Part shown: piece after piece, positions 23,104 through 35,582 of the stretch
How the letters are laid out: each line of letters starts with the position of its first letter
Position numbering within the stretch: position 1 is the stretch's first letter
NCBI GenBank assembly: GCA_023053545.1
Contig: JAKZAN010000007.1
Span: forward strand, 4,402,001 to 4,466,000
Direction of reading: 5' to 3'
DNA from: Lepidurus packardi
Taxonomy: Eukaryota > Arthropoda > Branchiopoda > Notostraca > Triopsidae
DNA: 64,000 nucleotides
Made by a program: the position numbers and the translations under genes
Notes under the pieces: model-generated
Told to the model about the DNA's origin: nothing
What the model saw: only the letters and a program-made list of their open reading frames with translations
The model's database searches: none

Positions 23104-23782
23104 TTTTAAACTGTTTTCTTTAAATAAACACACCAGGTTTCAAACATTTACGTCACCAATTTTCAGTAAGACGCACAGGAAACACAAGCAGCGAAAATGG
23201 CGTCGTACACTTTCCTCTTTGCCAGTAGAATGACAAGGAAAGGAGGAGCGAAGTGTCGTAAGTGATGCTTTCTCCAGTTCCATAATTGTTTGTTAGATGG
23301 CAGAGCATACAAAAAAATTGGAGAGGATCGAACCTTGGAACAGTTTTGGCGGGTTTATTAAAATAAGACGCAAGTTGGTTTAACACGAGATGTATAAGAG
23401 ACTTAAAAAAAGTAACTCGGAACTACAGGAATACGGTGCGTTTTCACCATTCAAAAAAGTTGCGTACGGTGCACAGAAATTTCCACCGAGATGAAGGCAA
23501 TAGCTGCCGTAAAAGGTGTACACACACAAGTGCAAAGTAGAACAACTCGTTGAGCAATCTACAATCTGACTAGATTATTTTTTGGAGGCCCAAGAGGGCA
23601 ATTACGAAACAACAAGAACTGTACACAACTGTCCTTTTTTCAAAATTTCAGAAGCGGAGATCGGAAGCGCTATATCAACGTTTTCCTTTTTTGGTAATTT
23701 TTTAAGACTAAGGTCAGGGAATTAAACAAACGTCATGGAAAGCTCACGTTCAGAGCTAAAAACAGCACACACCATTTCATTC
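23104..23782. other. Spacer upstream of Pcf11 and downstream of PGAP2
   Basis: Both flanking genes are on the minus strand. No coding sequence was recognised. It should contain the PGAP2 3' end and the Pcf11 promoter and leader. Confidence 0.55.
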
Positions 23783-24920
23783 TCATTTAGTTTTATGGCA
23801 TAGGTGATGAGCTTCTCCACTGTCTGTCTCTTCGCTGGAAAATACCGGACTCGCCTCTTTATGTTGAACGATGGCCATCTGACACCCGACCAAAATGTCC
23901 TCGTGCGGGAAATCCCACGCTACTGTGCTGTGAAAACCCATATTGGCAATCGCAATCCAATACTCGCAGAAGGAAAACCAACTGAAAGCTGAGAAAATAC
24001 AAGAGTTCCTTTTCATTAAGTAAGAATGAAGCAGGGATAATCGTGATATAATACCTAACTCGTGGCAGTAAAGTCGATGTTTCACGAAGAAAATCAATAA
24101 CCCTGCCGTGCAGACCAAGGACAGCACGAACATGGCTCGCTTGACTTTATACGACTTTCGTTGCAACGTATTCTGAATGGCATGAGACTGTCCGAGCAGT
24201 TTCAGAACGAAGAGCATATGAGTCTGGGAGCTTATCATAAACGCGATAAAAATTTTCTCATGAAGTGCTAAAAACATGGCAGGAATTCCAATTAATTTGT
24301 TAAAGGGAGTGAATTAGGGTGCTCCAGATCACACTTACGATAGTTCTCACGGTTCGACACGTAAGTCACGCCAACGAGAGTACATAATTCCAATATACTG
24401 AGCCAGAATACAACCCGCACTAGGTTCAAAATCTTACTGCGATTTTGCGGTTCCACTCTTGGCAACAAGGAGAGATAATAACTATGATAGACTAGGGAAA
24501 TGAGTATCCGGGGTCCGACATGGAATGCTATACATATTCTCCAGAAATAGCGCTGGGGACTAATCCCAGTAATGGAACTAATGGAGGGAACAATATTGTA
24601 CACCTAAAGAAAATACAACACTTCAAACATTCACGTTTTAAACGCTGATAGAATAAAAATTAAAGGTCTTGTTCACGAACCTTGCAGTAAGTTTCATGGA
24701 TATCTTCTTGCTGGAATATGGTGGCTGTAGTGAAGCAGAAGAATAAGCCAACCAAGGGCATCAAGACTGTGATTTGACATAATTTGCTGAAGCTGAACCG
24801 CAAATATAAGTTTTCGTTGGCTTTAACACCGCCGCAGAGACAGTTTTTATATGATGGATAACTAGACGGAGTAGACTGAGACTCTTCCTTCTCCAGACTT
24901 GTTGGAGTATTATGGTGCAT
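23783..24920 (-). CDS. PGAP2: PGAP2 (FRAG1), GPI-anchor lipid remodelling protein
   Basis: Four minus-strand exons, 24681-24920, 24339-24603, 24055-24267 and 23783-23988, sum to 924 nt (307 residues). Phases agree at all three GT-AG introns. The protein has an N-terminal extension, a first hydrophobic segment (ITVLMPLVGLFFCFTTATIF), the family segments PSISSITGISPQRYFWRICI and PRILISLVYHSYYLSL, and a C-terminal part with HRLYCHELG, CEYWIAIANMGFHSTVAWDF. This order matches the Frag1/DRAM/Sfk1 family and PGAP2 in particular. PGAP2 is known as a Golgi multi-pass protein needed for fatty-acid remodelling of GPI anchors. The ATG at 24920 lies just after a candidate acceptor at 24921-24923, so a noncoding first exon upstream is likely. 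Human PGAP2 has about 250 residues; the extra length here is mostly at the N-terminus and the tail. Confidence 0.92.
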
Positions 24921-25579
24921 TCTAAAGCAGGACGAAGAGAAAAACCTTATTACAAAATTAGCCTTAAATAGGAATAAGCAATACATTACTTTGGAAAGAA
25001 AATTTGGGTTACTGACGCAGTAGAGGAAAGATTCAGCGTGCCAAGAGCAGCCAATGGACGTACGAATGAAGTGGGGGATAAGTCTACGGCAAGGAGCGAC
25101 AGCCAAGAAGAAGAGAGTAAGGCCAACAAAAAGCTGCCCTATGCTACATCACACGACGAAAACGGGCAGGGTGGAGGTGACTGCGCAAATCTAATGCATG
25201 GACAGCAAAGCGCTCACCCTACTTCCAGCTGTGAAAAAGAACACAAGTCCTTTCTAATTCAAAATAAGGATAGAGCTTACCCAAGAAAGCGAAGCTTGTG
25301 AGAAACAAAAATGGAGGCCGAGCTGGTAGAGCTGCTGTGCTGCAGCAGCTCACGAAAAGATCATTAGATTAGAGCGCCAAACAACTGAATGCGGCAGTAA
25401 TAATCTCTACCAACTCATCAATGTGGGAAATTTGAACTGGAGGAGGTTTACAACCGAAGTAAACCAATGATATGTCTACCTTCTCAGCGTTTTATTGATA
25501 TGCGTTAATTTTACATGTCCCATAATGGTTAGGGTAATGACAGCGGACAAGTATATAATATATAGATCACATCTTTTTT
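24921..25579. other. Spacer between the tetraspan gene and PGAP2
   Basis: It should hold the PGAP2 leader exon and promoter and the 3' end of the tetraspan gene. No additional coding sequence was seen. Confidence 0.5.
25491..25496 (-). terminator. Poly(A) signal AATAAA of the tetraspan gene
   Basis: The minus strand reads AATAAA about 85 nt after the stop codon at 25580, a normal distance for cleavage and polyadenylation. Confidence 0.6.
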
Positions 25580-28500
25580 TCAAAGGGCAATATCTTTGTA
25601 CCGCCCCAGGTCATCGGATTCCGTGCCTAAAGAGCGTTTGCTTCCATTAGATAGATAACTGAAGGGCTCTCGGGCTAATTTCTGCAGCGTAACATCACCA
25701 TTAACATGGCTTGGCTGACAAATGGCTGACAGTGACTGCGCTCTACGCATACCCCCGGCCTCGGCGTTCCTTCGATTTTGATCACCCCAATTATTCCAAT
25801 CGGCTAACCGGGGTTGGTTGATTAAGCCCACGCTTACGGGCCTTGATAGAGGTGGCCGAGCCCAATATGCATCAGGGTCGTCCATGTAGACCAAGGATTG
25901 AGCCCGATACCGCCCAATTTGTCTGATTGAGCCGCCAACGACTTTCTCGGGGTACAGACCCACACCGGCAATGCCCATAGAACCATAAATCAAGCCAGGA
26001 TCCACTGCATATGGGTAGCTAGGACTATTAAATCCGTACGATTGTAAACGTCGCATGGCCAGCATGTCATACAAGGCGGCGGTGTCATGCTCGTGCGACT
26101 TTCGGTAAGAAGTTGGCACTATCTGACGTTCAGACCGATCTGCATACAATGAGGCTGACGACAATGACCTAAAAAGCCAAAAGGATAACCGATTTATTTT
26201 TCACAAACTCTCCTACTGCGACACGAATCAAGCCCTCCTTGTTCTTGAGCTTGCGAACTGAACGTGCTTGAACTTGCGTGCAAGCACTTCAGACATGAAA
26301 AGATATTTAATTTTTTATGCTTTCGTCTCACTGTTTGATAAGTAATTCAAGAAGCTAATTTTCTACAACGGCACGCATCAGTACGCTTTTTCTAATGTAG
26401 TAACGAGGGTGGGCGTAGTATTGTAAGTAACGAAATGTTTGTTACTGTCTTTCTCGCTTACGATGTCAAACGTATAAAAGTTATTACTGTCTTAAATTTC
26501 AAGTTATGAACGTCTTTTACATTTTATTGCAAATAGTTTTAAAAAAATATTACCGTTTTACGGAAGAACTCAAAGATGTAGGTCCCGTGTTCATTTCATT
26601 GTTGGAACTGGAGTGGGTTATATGTAAAGTTGATTGCATGTAACCTTCGTTTTGGTAACCCCGAAGTTGGGAAAAGGCTTTGCTGTCCACATCAGGCAAC
26701 GTCCCTTTTGTAACAATACCTGTCTTTAACGAAAAAATAAAGATTGCGTAGTTTGAAAACCTTTCCTTTCAAAAAGAAGAGAAAGTAAAACTACAATTAC
26801 CAAAGTTAAGTCTTGAAGTCGTCTGGAAACATTTTTCTCGTCTTTCCAGTTAGCGTAGTGACACTGCACACAAATCACTCCCATGATCTAAAACCCAAAC
26901 AAAAATCTATTGTGATGAGTTCTGAAAGCGTTAGGAAAAGTAATGTTTTTATTTACGTTGAGTGTGGCTCGGAAAACCCAAAAAATTAGCTCTGCCTTTC
27001 CATACGGGGTGCTGAGATTCTAACCAAGTTTTGGAAGGGGAAATGCGGTAAACAAAAGAAAATTGTAATGAGAATATTGTTTTAGCAAGAATTTCAAAAT
27101 TCTACAGTATACATGACAACGCATAAAATATAGGCGTGTCTTTCCGGGGTAAGTGACTCAGTTTCATTCCTTTCCACGAAGCAATTCCTGCTCTCATATA
27201 TCCTTCTCGCACGTAAACACCACAATGGCCCCTTTTACCCCTACACGTTTCCACAACACAAGAGCCAACAAAGAATACTTAAGACGGGGAAGGCAACTTA
27301 CCCAATAATATAAGCTCATGAATAAGATAAGGCCACATTCCGGGAAGAAAAGGAGGATCGAGGTCACGAGCCATGTCAAAATGGGTCTCGTGCGGCGCTG
27401 CAATAACCAAAAAACGGAATGATCTAAACACTAAATAATTTGTAGGGCTTACCAATGCAAGGCCGACTAATAACCCCACAGACGCAAGCCAAATAATGAA
27501 AAAACCTGCACACAAAATGTATGATGGCGTCGCGATCTCATCTGAAGATAATGCCGAGAATTTAGCCGAAATAACTATTGAAATAGCTTCATTTTTAAGA
27601 CAAATACATACCTTCTGCCTCGGTTGTTAGCCAAATTTCGAAGGCGAAGGCCACAATGTAAACCACCTAAGCGAATCCAAAAAAAGAAACCTCAAGTATT
27701 CATTGATTCATATTTCTTCCCGACGAGTACGGTATTTTCTATCCGGTGTTTCATCACCGAGACTTTTCGAACAGGTTATGGTATAGTGGAATGTGTATAC
27801 TGTTCTAGGCGTTGTCTATTGTCACGTCCTAATAATTCCGCTCATTAAACTTTGAAAGTATGACGAATATTATGCCCAAGAATACTGCTAGCTTTTGTGC
27901 ATAAAGTTATGTTACGCGAATCATGTCAAGCTCATGACCACTCATGTTTAGCAAGGAGCTAATGGAGGCGGCTTTATGCATTACTGACGTTAAAATAAGA
28001 AAACTGTGCTTAGTTATGTGGCGTTAGGTAAGCCATGATATAGAGCTATTCACAGCATACGTGGCCAAGCGTTTCGTCACCGCAGGGAAGAAGCAAACGG
28101 AAACTTCAGGACACACGCAATTTCTGCCTATGGTGCTTCTTAAAAAAGTAGGAAATAATGAAAAGGAAATAATGTGCGTGCGAAAAAACCAAACGCTGTT
28201 ATGCTTTTTAGCTTCCGCTTTATATTACGGTAAAAAGAAAACTGAATAGTATCCTAGGTAATCATAACTGAAAAAGCGCTACGAGGGTTTACCTACAGTG
28301 CTAAACGTAGTAACTTCGAGTCCGAGTTTAGCAATAATGTTTCGAAGAGTCACCGAAAGCTCCCATGACCTAGGTAAATGGAGCGATAAAAAAGGCGAGT
28401 TCTGTCCTACATATCCCATTGCACATGCCTGAAGTGGAACGTCTACCCAGTCCTAGTGCTGAATTAAGACCAGACATTTCGTGTTTTTCATCTTCATCAA

Positions 28501-29254
28501 CCGATAAGCTATTCAAAACCTATACTATCTTTACCTGTCACTACCCGAAATGATAGAAACTTGTCAAGTGTGAAAAATACGAGAAATATCAAATACCGGT
28601 TACTGTGACATGGGAAAGATTTACGACATGACTTAGCCAGTGTCCTTGGAGACACTTAACGTTAAAATTTTTACCAAAGCTGTATTTTTTTCTGAAGCAA
28701 ACCCCGTGCAAGTGAAAATGCAGACAAGCCTGTCGGTTTCCCTAAAAGGACATGCATTGTCTGGTTTAAACCTTCCCTTTTTTCCAACTTGATTGTTCAT
28801 TTGCATGACCAAACAGCCCAAACCGGATACACGAAAAGTCTAGGGTCGTACTACACCTCTACATAGCTTGCCATATGGCTAATGCACTTTTCCCGATACT
28901 TTTACTACTACATGTAAACAAGATAACCGCGCTGGCGAGTATAACCACGCAATGTGAAAAGCCTTGCACGAAGCACGAAAAGATTTACGAAATCACTACG
29001 CATACTTTACTATAAATAGTGTCATATCATCTAGCCCTAACCTCGTGATCTTTACCAGTAATAAAAAGGCCAATGTCGGGTATATAAAACCAGGCCGGAA
29101 GCCGTATACAAATTTAAAGGTGACGATTCCGTTATAATAAGATTTTAATTTCTCCGTCGTGATTCCTCTAGCTTACCGTGCTATAAATGGCCGTGAGGAT
29201 AGTTCCCGTTAATATACTGCAGCACAAACATCGGTCAAATAAAGCCATCACCAT
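25580..29254 (-). CDS. Tetraspan membrane protein with long cytoplasmic tail
   Basis: Seven minus-strand exons, 29177-29254, 27612-27666, 27453-27505, 27302-27397, 26801-26887, 26554-26723 and 25580-26168, sum to 1128 nt (375 residues) with matching phases. The first exon starts MVMALFDRCLCCSILTGT, a Cys-rich start leading into transmembrane segment 1. Further hydrophobic segments are FFIIWLASVGLLVGLAL, TWLVTSILLFFPECGLILF and SLYYWIMGVICVQC. The remaining roughly 250 residues are polar, rich in Ser, Tyr and Arg, and likely cytoplasmic. The CCCxxLxTGT start and four-segment layout resemble the arthropod tetraspan group that includes Pasiflora septate-junction proteins (DUF4728). That assignment is from memory and weak. 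No enzyme motif is visible. The 1.5-kb first intron makes exon 1 the least certain part, although frame and hydrophobicity join well. Confidence 0.72.
27667..29176. other. First intron of the tetraspan gene
   Basis: 1510 bp between the first and second coding exons. Other exon-like pieces here, for example near 28285-28375, do not match the required phase. No transposon or RNA gene was recognised. Confidence 0.55.
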
Positions 29255-31469
29255 CACTGTTTGAAGATTTGACGTTGGACCAATTAAAATGTTTGCACGA
29301 GCACCATTTCTGCCAAGATCGGCGAGCTGTTAACACCTGCAGCAAAAACTGTCTTGCAACTACAACTTGATTACCACAGCGGAATTATATAGCTAGATCC
29401 CTTCTGCGTGCGATCGGCCGTTTTCGCTGAACATCACTAATTTGAATCGACTATTTCTTCTCGAGGCAGCTCACGTTGAAACCGGGGCGTGTACCACAGA
29501 AACCAGATGCACATCATCCTGCATCCTTTCACCTGCTCGACTTCCACTGTTTTTACCTTTTGCACTCTTTCTCTAGTGCCCTCACAAAAAATAAATGGCA
29601 TGCACAGTAGGCGAAGCCAACGACTGAGGGCATGCACCTTCCCGAGTCGACTGATGAACTACCAATGCAGGTTGCAGGTTTGGGCCATGTGCTTATGCGG
29701 TAAAGCCCCTGTGTTTCCACCGCGGTTGACTTACAGTCCTAGATAGCATGAATTAGGCGAGAAAGTTACTAGCCTTCGGGAAGAGTGCAAGAGAAGGAAA
29801 AGAGAAAATAAGTCACGCGAACATATAAGGTCGTAAACGAATAAACCACCCGTAATACCGTTATTCGGGGCCGGTTGGCAAAGTTTTTATTCATTTTTGC
29901 AGGTATTTCACGGCGGGATGTTCAGGAAAAAGATACCGAATTCGCACCAATTAAAAATCCAGGAAAGGGAAAAATCCAGGATGGATGGTATCATATCGGT
30001 AACAAATTGTTCTACTAAACTGGTATATTGATAGCAGATTCGAAAGCGTTGCAAATATAATGAGTTTCGAAGTAAGCAAACTACCTTTTCTAGCAAACGA
30101 ACTCGATTGCAATCCGGGATGTGTGCTTTCGCAGTTAATTGGAAGAAAAGATTGAGCGTGGACCAAGCAGTGCATAATGAGAACTCTTTTTATGGGCCAG
30201 GGGAAGTTTTACATGATAGCTCGGACGATAGAGACAAACCTGTATTTTCTTTTCTAACTTTCATTGCCGTTGTCGTAATCATTCGATAATGGTGGCCACA
30301 TCGGTGGTGTCTTTCCCATCAAAACAATTTAATAGAGCTACCGCGGTTAGTCAAATAGTTTATTATGCTACCAAATATAAAGACATTTAAGGATCCTACA
30401 ATGCCATTGTTAAAAAGAGAAAGCACGCTAAAATTCGTTCTTTTTTAAGTCTGTATAGAAGTTTGAATACAAAAGAAATCTATGAATCTCGATAGTATAT
30501 GAATCTCGATAGTTTTCGATATTTAACTCCTTAATAATTATAAAAAACCAGGTAATTTTCTTCTTTTTAAATCTATTCCTAAATAATTGATTTTACTTAT
30601 CATTCTCTATTTTATTCGCTGCCTTTTTTGTACCCCCATTTGCTTTGTTATTGTAGGGATATCGGTGTCCTACTTTTCGCCTAGCATAGGAGGCTTGTCC
30701 TACGAATTGGTTTTCGCAGCAGAAACTTCGTTTTCTTGTGCAAAAGTCTTACTGTAAGCAAACCTGATTTGCGGGCTCCTCTATACGTCATGCACCAAGC
30801 GTTACCCGCAAATTCGGAATTGCCTGGTGCGGTCCCATTGCTGGAATGGGCTCGGTTGCGAAGCCGACCCGAAACTTGCCCAAACGCTCTCAGGTGCGGG
30901 TCGCAGGACGGCGATCATGCGATTGTGCGAAGAAAAAGTCTGTTTGAGCTTAAGTTTGAGCTCAAATTGATCTTTTAAGTTAACCAAAGCCTACAGATTT
31001 GTTTAAGCATTTAATATTACTTTCTTCACAAATTAGTGCTTCAGCGGCGTACTAGACAAGACAATACAAAACAAGATTATTTTATTGGATAATGCGATCG
31101 CTAGTGATAATAAGTTATTTAACCCCTGGGGCAAAGCCCTTGTTAATCTTTATTGTCTCATTAAAATAACATACATTATTTTATGAACATACTTATTCCA
31201 TCGCACTCTCACGAGTACATGAAAACTTACGAAATTTATGTTTTTGAAGTTTTGGGTGTGAATTAGAGATGGCATCCAAAGCCGGTCCGAACTTCAAAAT
31301 TATAAAACTGGCAAGAAGTCTGAATGAAAAAAACTAGGAAATTAAGCTGTTCCGAGTAGACGACCTCGAACTGTTCCGTCAGACAGTATAAAGCTTGCCT
31401 TAGCCCAGTAGCTAAATATTTCTCATCAGCGTTGCGTCTTTCAATTCAAGAAGAGTTAAAGACGGAAAG
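29255..31469. other. Divergent spacer between the tetraspan gene and ACSF2
   Basis: It separates two divergent start codons and should contain both promoters. The open frame at 30736-30978 has no homology I recognise. The part around 30350-30650 is AT-rich. Confidence 0.55.
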
Positions 31470-34188
31470 ATGCTATCCCGTCGTCTTCTGCGAACTGTGA
31501 GTGTAAGTCAAACTGTTCCCCACTGCATTCTTCTTCGGTCACTTTCTAAGTAAAAGTCTTTGTTCTTTTTAATTATCACAACTTATGAGCTTTGTAGTGA
31601 CTTACTTTAACATTCCGTAGCATATGCCAGGGCACGAGGCCAGCGACCGCTGCGACGTATGAATGGAGCTACGTGTGCGGACCTGGATCTACTCCCCTTT
31701 TGGGGTTAACAATCGGACAGTTATTAAACCGAGCAGCAGACAGTCATGGAGATTCCGAAAGCATTGTCGTTGTTCATCAAAACTTGCGACGAACCTACAG
31801 CCAGCTTAAAGAAGACGTATTTCACTTTCTTAAACTCTTAACTGGTAAACTCAAAGTTGTGTTCAGGTAAACAAATTAGCCGCAGGGTTTCACGCTCTGA
31901 ATTTGGAACGCGGTGACCGAATTGGAATCTGGGGCCCAAATAGTTATGAATGGGTGCTAACACAGTTCGCTGCTGCTCACGCTGGACTTGTTCTCGTATA
32001 AATATAATCCTTCAACTAGAAATTTTGCTGATAAGGATGGATGCGTTTACACAGGTCAACATTAATCCTTCCTACAAACCCCTTGAATTGAAATACTGCC
32101 TCAACAAAGTGGAGGTCAAAGCGCTTGTGGCCGCAGAAGGACTTCGGACCCAAAGGTATTTCGATGTGCTGACGGAAATCGCTCCCGAGCTCAGCACTTG
32201 TCAACCAGAGACCTTCAAAAGCCCCAGCTTGCCTTTCCTTAAGAGTCTTATCACTTTATCGGATAACAAATACCCGTAAAAGCATAGAATAGCCCACTGA
32301 GGAGCTTTTTTTTAACGTAATGTCTCCATTTTAGGGGCATGTACCAATTCCCAGACGTATTTAACATGGGCGAGTCTCGAAATGTCAAGGCTGTTCAAGC
32401 TTTGGAGCGTCGAATCCAATTCGATGATCCCGTCAACATTCAGTTTACTTCCGTAAAGAATGGAATATACTTCATTATTCTTCCCAATTTATGATTCTTT
32501 GCATTAAGGGTACAACCGGCAACCCCAAAGGAGCCACTCTTTCCCATCATAATGTGGTAAATAATGCGTACTTCCTTGGTCACCGATTGGGCTATCATGA
32601 AAAGGTAAATCGTATTCCGTATTTTGAACCACTTTCTTTAGTATGTTCTTTCTTTAATAAGCTCCATAGAATTTGCGCACCTGTGCCTCTATATCACTGC
32701 TTTGGCTGCGTAGCAGGAACATTATCCGCAATGGCGCATTTTGCTACTTGTGTTCTCCCTTCTCCGACTTTTAACGCTCTGGAAGCTGCCAAAACAGTTC
32801 ATGAAGAAAAGTACAAAGAAGAAACAACAACATTAGTTCAATACCTTTATTATAAACGTGTGCTAAACAGATGTACTTCATTGTACGGTACGCCCACAAT
32901 GTACGTGGACATACTCCATCTGCCGGAACTAGCCAAATACGATTTGAAAAGTCTCAGTACCGGAATCATGTCAGGCGCTCCTTGTCCGAAAAAGTTGGTT
33001 GAAGACGTCGTCGATAAGCTGCATATGAAGGATTTTGTTGTATAAAATTCCTATATTTATATATTATTCGTAATGAGCCGAGTTTGCCTCTTTAAATCAG
33101 GTCATGTACGGTATGACAGAGACTAGTCCAGTTACGTTTCAGTGCTATGCAAGTGATCCTGCTGAACGATGTTACAACACTATTGGCTTCCCCAGTGATC
33201 ACACAGAAGTATATCAATTCGAACCTCTCTTAGTATATTTGTAATACTCCAGTTATCTTATAGATCAAAGTCGTTAACGACAGTGGAGAAATTGTTCCGG
33301 TGAACACGCCAGGTGAGATTTGCACCCGAGGCTATAGCACAATGCTAGGATACTGGAATGATGAAGAAAAAACCAAAGAGACTATTTCGCCCGATCGTTG
33401 GCTACGCACGGGGTAAATTTTCTATTTTTTCCTCGGAAGTGCAGTTGAAATTAAATAGTTAGGTATTTGTATGTGACATTTCTATGCTATTCTTTTTTCT
33501 AGCGATGTTGGGGTTATTCGGGAAGACGGCTATGGTCGAATTGTGGGACGTAAGAAGGATATGCTTATCCGAGGCGGAGAAAACATCTACCCACGCGAGA
33601 TCGAAGAAGTTTTGCATCAACATCCAGCAGTGGTCGAGGCTCACGTAAGATTCGTTGCAATGATTTATTTAAACGATAATTGCGTATCTGTTTTGGAAGG
33701 TGGTGGGCATTCCGGATGAGCGTTTGGGGGAGGAAGTGTGTGCGTGGATTCGCTTGAAAGACGGGCAATCTGCCACAGAAGAAGCTCTTAGGGATTTTTG
33801 CCAACACAAGGTAAGGTTTATTCTTGTCTGTCGCGGGTATCAAGTGAACAAATGGTAGGATGGGACATTTACCCTTTCCTAACTCAACAGATAATCGATT
33901 AAGTGTTACAGTCATCAGAACTCTTGTAAGATATATAACTTTTAGATATGTTTTCCGTTGTTGACTGAAGTATGTGTAGATCTAACAGTATCAAGATAAT
34001 CCGTCTGTATGCAAGCTTTAGTAATTTTTTACTGTACATTACTTTAGATTGCTTACTTCAAGATTCCTCGGCATTGGATCTATTCAGACGCGTTTCCGAA
34101 AACTGTAACGGGCAAGGTCCAAAAATTCAAGTTAATTGAGTGGAGTATTAGGAAACTGCAGCTGACGACCTCATTTCCTAGCCAATAA
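31470..34188 (+). CDS. ACSF2: Mitochondrial medium-chain acyl-CoA synthetase ACSF2
   Basis: Thirteen exons: 31470-31502 (or to 31496), 31631-31816, 31867-31995, 32055-32275, 32335-32452, 32509-32604, 32662-32810, 32871-33039, 33101-33208, 33264-33412, 33503-33644, 33700-33810, 34048-34188. They give 583 residues (581 with the shorter exon 1), near the 615 of human ACSF2. ANL-superfamily motifs are complete: [15 protein letters not shown] (ATP grip, split by an intron), [51 protein letters not shown], and the A10 lysine in [11 protein letters not shown]. The Arg-rich start MLSRRLLRT fits a mitochondrial targeting peptide. The enzyme is known to activate medium-chain fatty acids to acyl-CoA with ATP. 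Exon 1 has two overlapping donors six bases apart, both in frame. The exon 7 acceptor was chosen at 32662 because the one at 32669-32670 breaks the frame. Confidence 0.95.
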
Positions 34189-34189
34189 A
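34184..34189 (+). terminator. AATAAA overlapping the ACSF2 stop codon
   Basis: The stop TAA at 34186-34188 lies inside AATAAA at 34184-34189. If this hexamer is used, the 3' UTR would be only some 15-30 nt. Confidence 0.4.
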
Positions 34190-35582
34190 AAGCAAAATCT
34201 CAAAGATAAAACAGCATTTTATTGTCCCCACCTGAAGCACACAGTTTTTTATTCATTTTTATGACGTGTAATCTAGTGCGATATCAGAATTGGTCAAACC
34301 TTGTAGAAATACTCTTGGCCGGCAGCGTACCTACCCTTCCTGACGGCGCTTCCTTCACAATATTGGAAAGTTCATAAACACGTACCGTATAATTTGTATT
34401 GGTCGAAATTCGGTTCGCAAGAAGGGAAAAATTGGGTCATTGTCGGCTTGTGGTTTGTTTTTACATTGAAAACGTCCTTGTTCTAAGGGAGAGTAAAGTG
34501 AACATTTTTACAGCTTTCGCTTCTAAGGGAGGCAAGAGCAATTAAATTTCCTTATTCCAAAGAGGGGAGTCAGTATATTGTTTGATAATAATGATAAATA
34601 CAAGAGACTCGGAAAGACAGATGATCCTGTTTATTTTCCAGTACTTCCGTGCCAACTTGTTTCTTAGCATGCTTCAATCGTTGTGTGAGGTCACGTGAGA
34701 AGACAATTAGCACAACAAGCACGCCAGTCTTGCACCGTAATGCAAGTCGGCGCTCAACCATATAGAACCATACGCAAATGAAGGTACTGTACTATTTCGC
34801 TGCATCGATAAATATAAAACGCCGTTTTAGCCCGCACACCCCAACCATTAGCTCTTGTAACCTTACACTTAAATACATGTATTTTTATAATTCCCTAATT
34901 TTAACGCCATTTACAAAAGTGTATTTGCAATTTTATAAGTTTTAATAATTAGCTCCCTCCAAAATTGTTTTTTATATTCTAAAGCTTCACTGTAGATTTA
35001 ACATTGTAGGTTTTTTAATAAGTATGAAACGTACCAGGTACAAGTTCCTTTTTCCGCAGTCGATAAGTGCGAAGATTTTGGCATTCACATCCTAACAGCT
35101 AATTTAAGAGAAATTGTTTAACAATTGCAGATCGTTTTATATTTCTATGGCGCGTCTAACTTGAAGAGAAATTGGTTTCATCCTATATCCTGAATTATAA
35201 TTGACTGACCTTGGCCACATGTGAAACTGTACTTGTATTGTACAGTACATTTTCCTGGAAATTGTACGCTTTTTGCATCCATGTGGCTTCTGTATAACCG
35301 CTTGGAAAGTGAAGGTGGACTCCCGTGTGGACGCCTTTCGTTTTTGTATGGACAACCTCCCTGGAAGCGGATGACTGACTCGTGGGACTACGGAGTGTGT
35401 GTTCCTTTGCCTGTGTATGTTTTAGTTTTAGCTTCTCAGTTTTCCAAGCGTCCAGTAGCAATTTTGGGTTCAGAAGATTCGGACATGCCACCCACGAGAA
35501 GTGGATCGCAATCGTAACCAGTGACTATAAACCATAAAAGCCGCGTCTGGGCATAGAGGCGACGAAGACCAGGCGTATAGTC
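34189..35582. other. Spacer between ACSF2 and nompC
   Basis: About 1.4 kb with no recognised coding sequence. Open frames on both strands near 35195-35517 overlap each other and lack motifs. It should contain the nompC promoter. Confidence 0.55.

Noticed and set aside
28285..28375. Exon-like piece considered as part of the tetraspan gene
   Set aside because: It has splice-like borders, but the phase does not fit the second exon and it breaks the first membrane segment; exon 1 at 29177-29254 fits directly.
30736..30978. 80-codon plus-strand frame before ACSF2
   Set aside because: No family motif and no splice link to ACSF2, whose targeting peptide already has its own ATG at 31470.
35195..35517. 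Overlapping 98-codon frames on both strands before nompC
   Set aside because: They mirror each other, lack motifs, and the nompC start at 35583 needs no extra exon.
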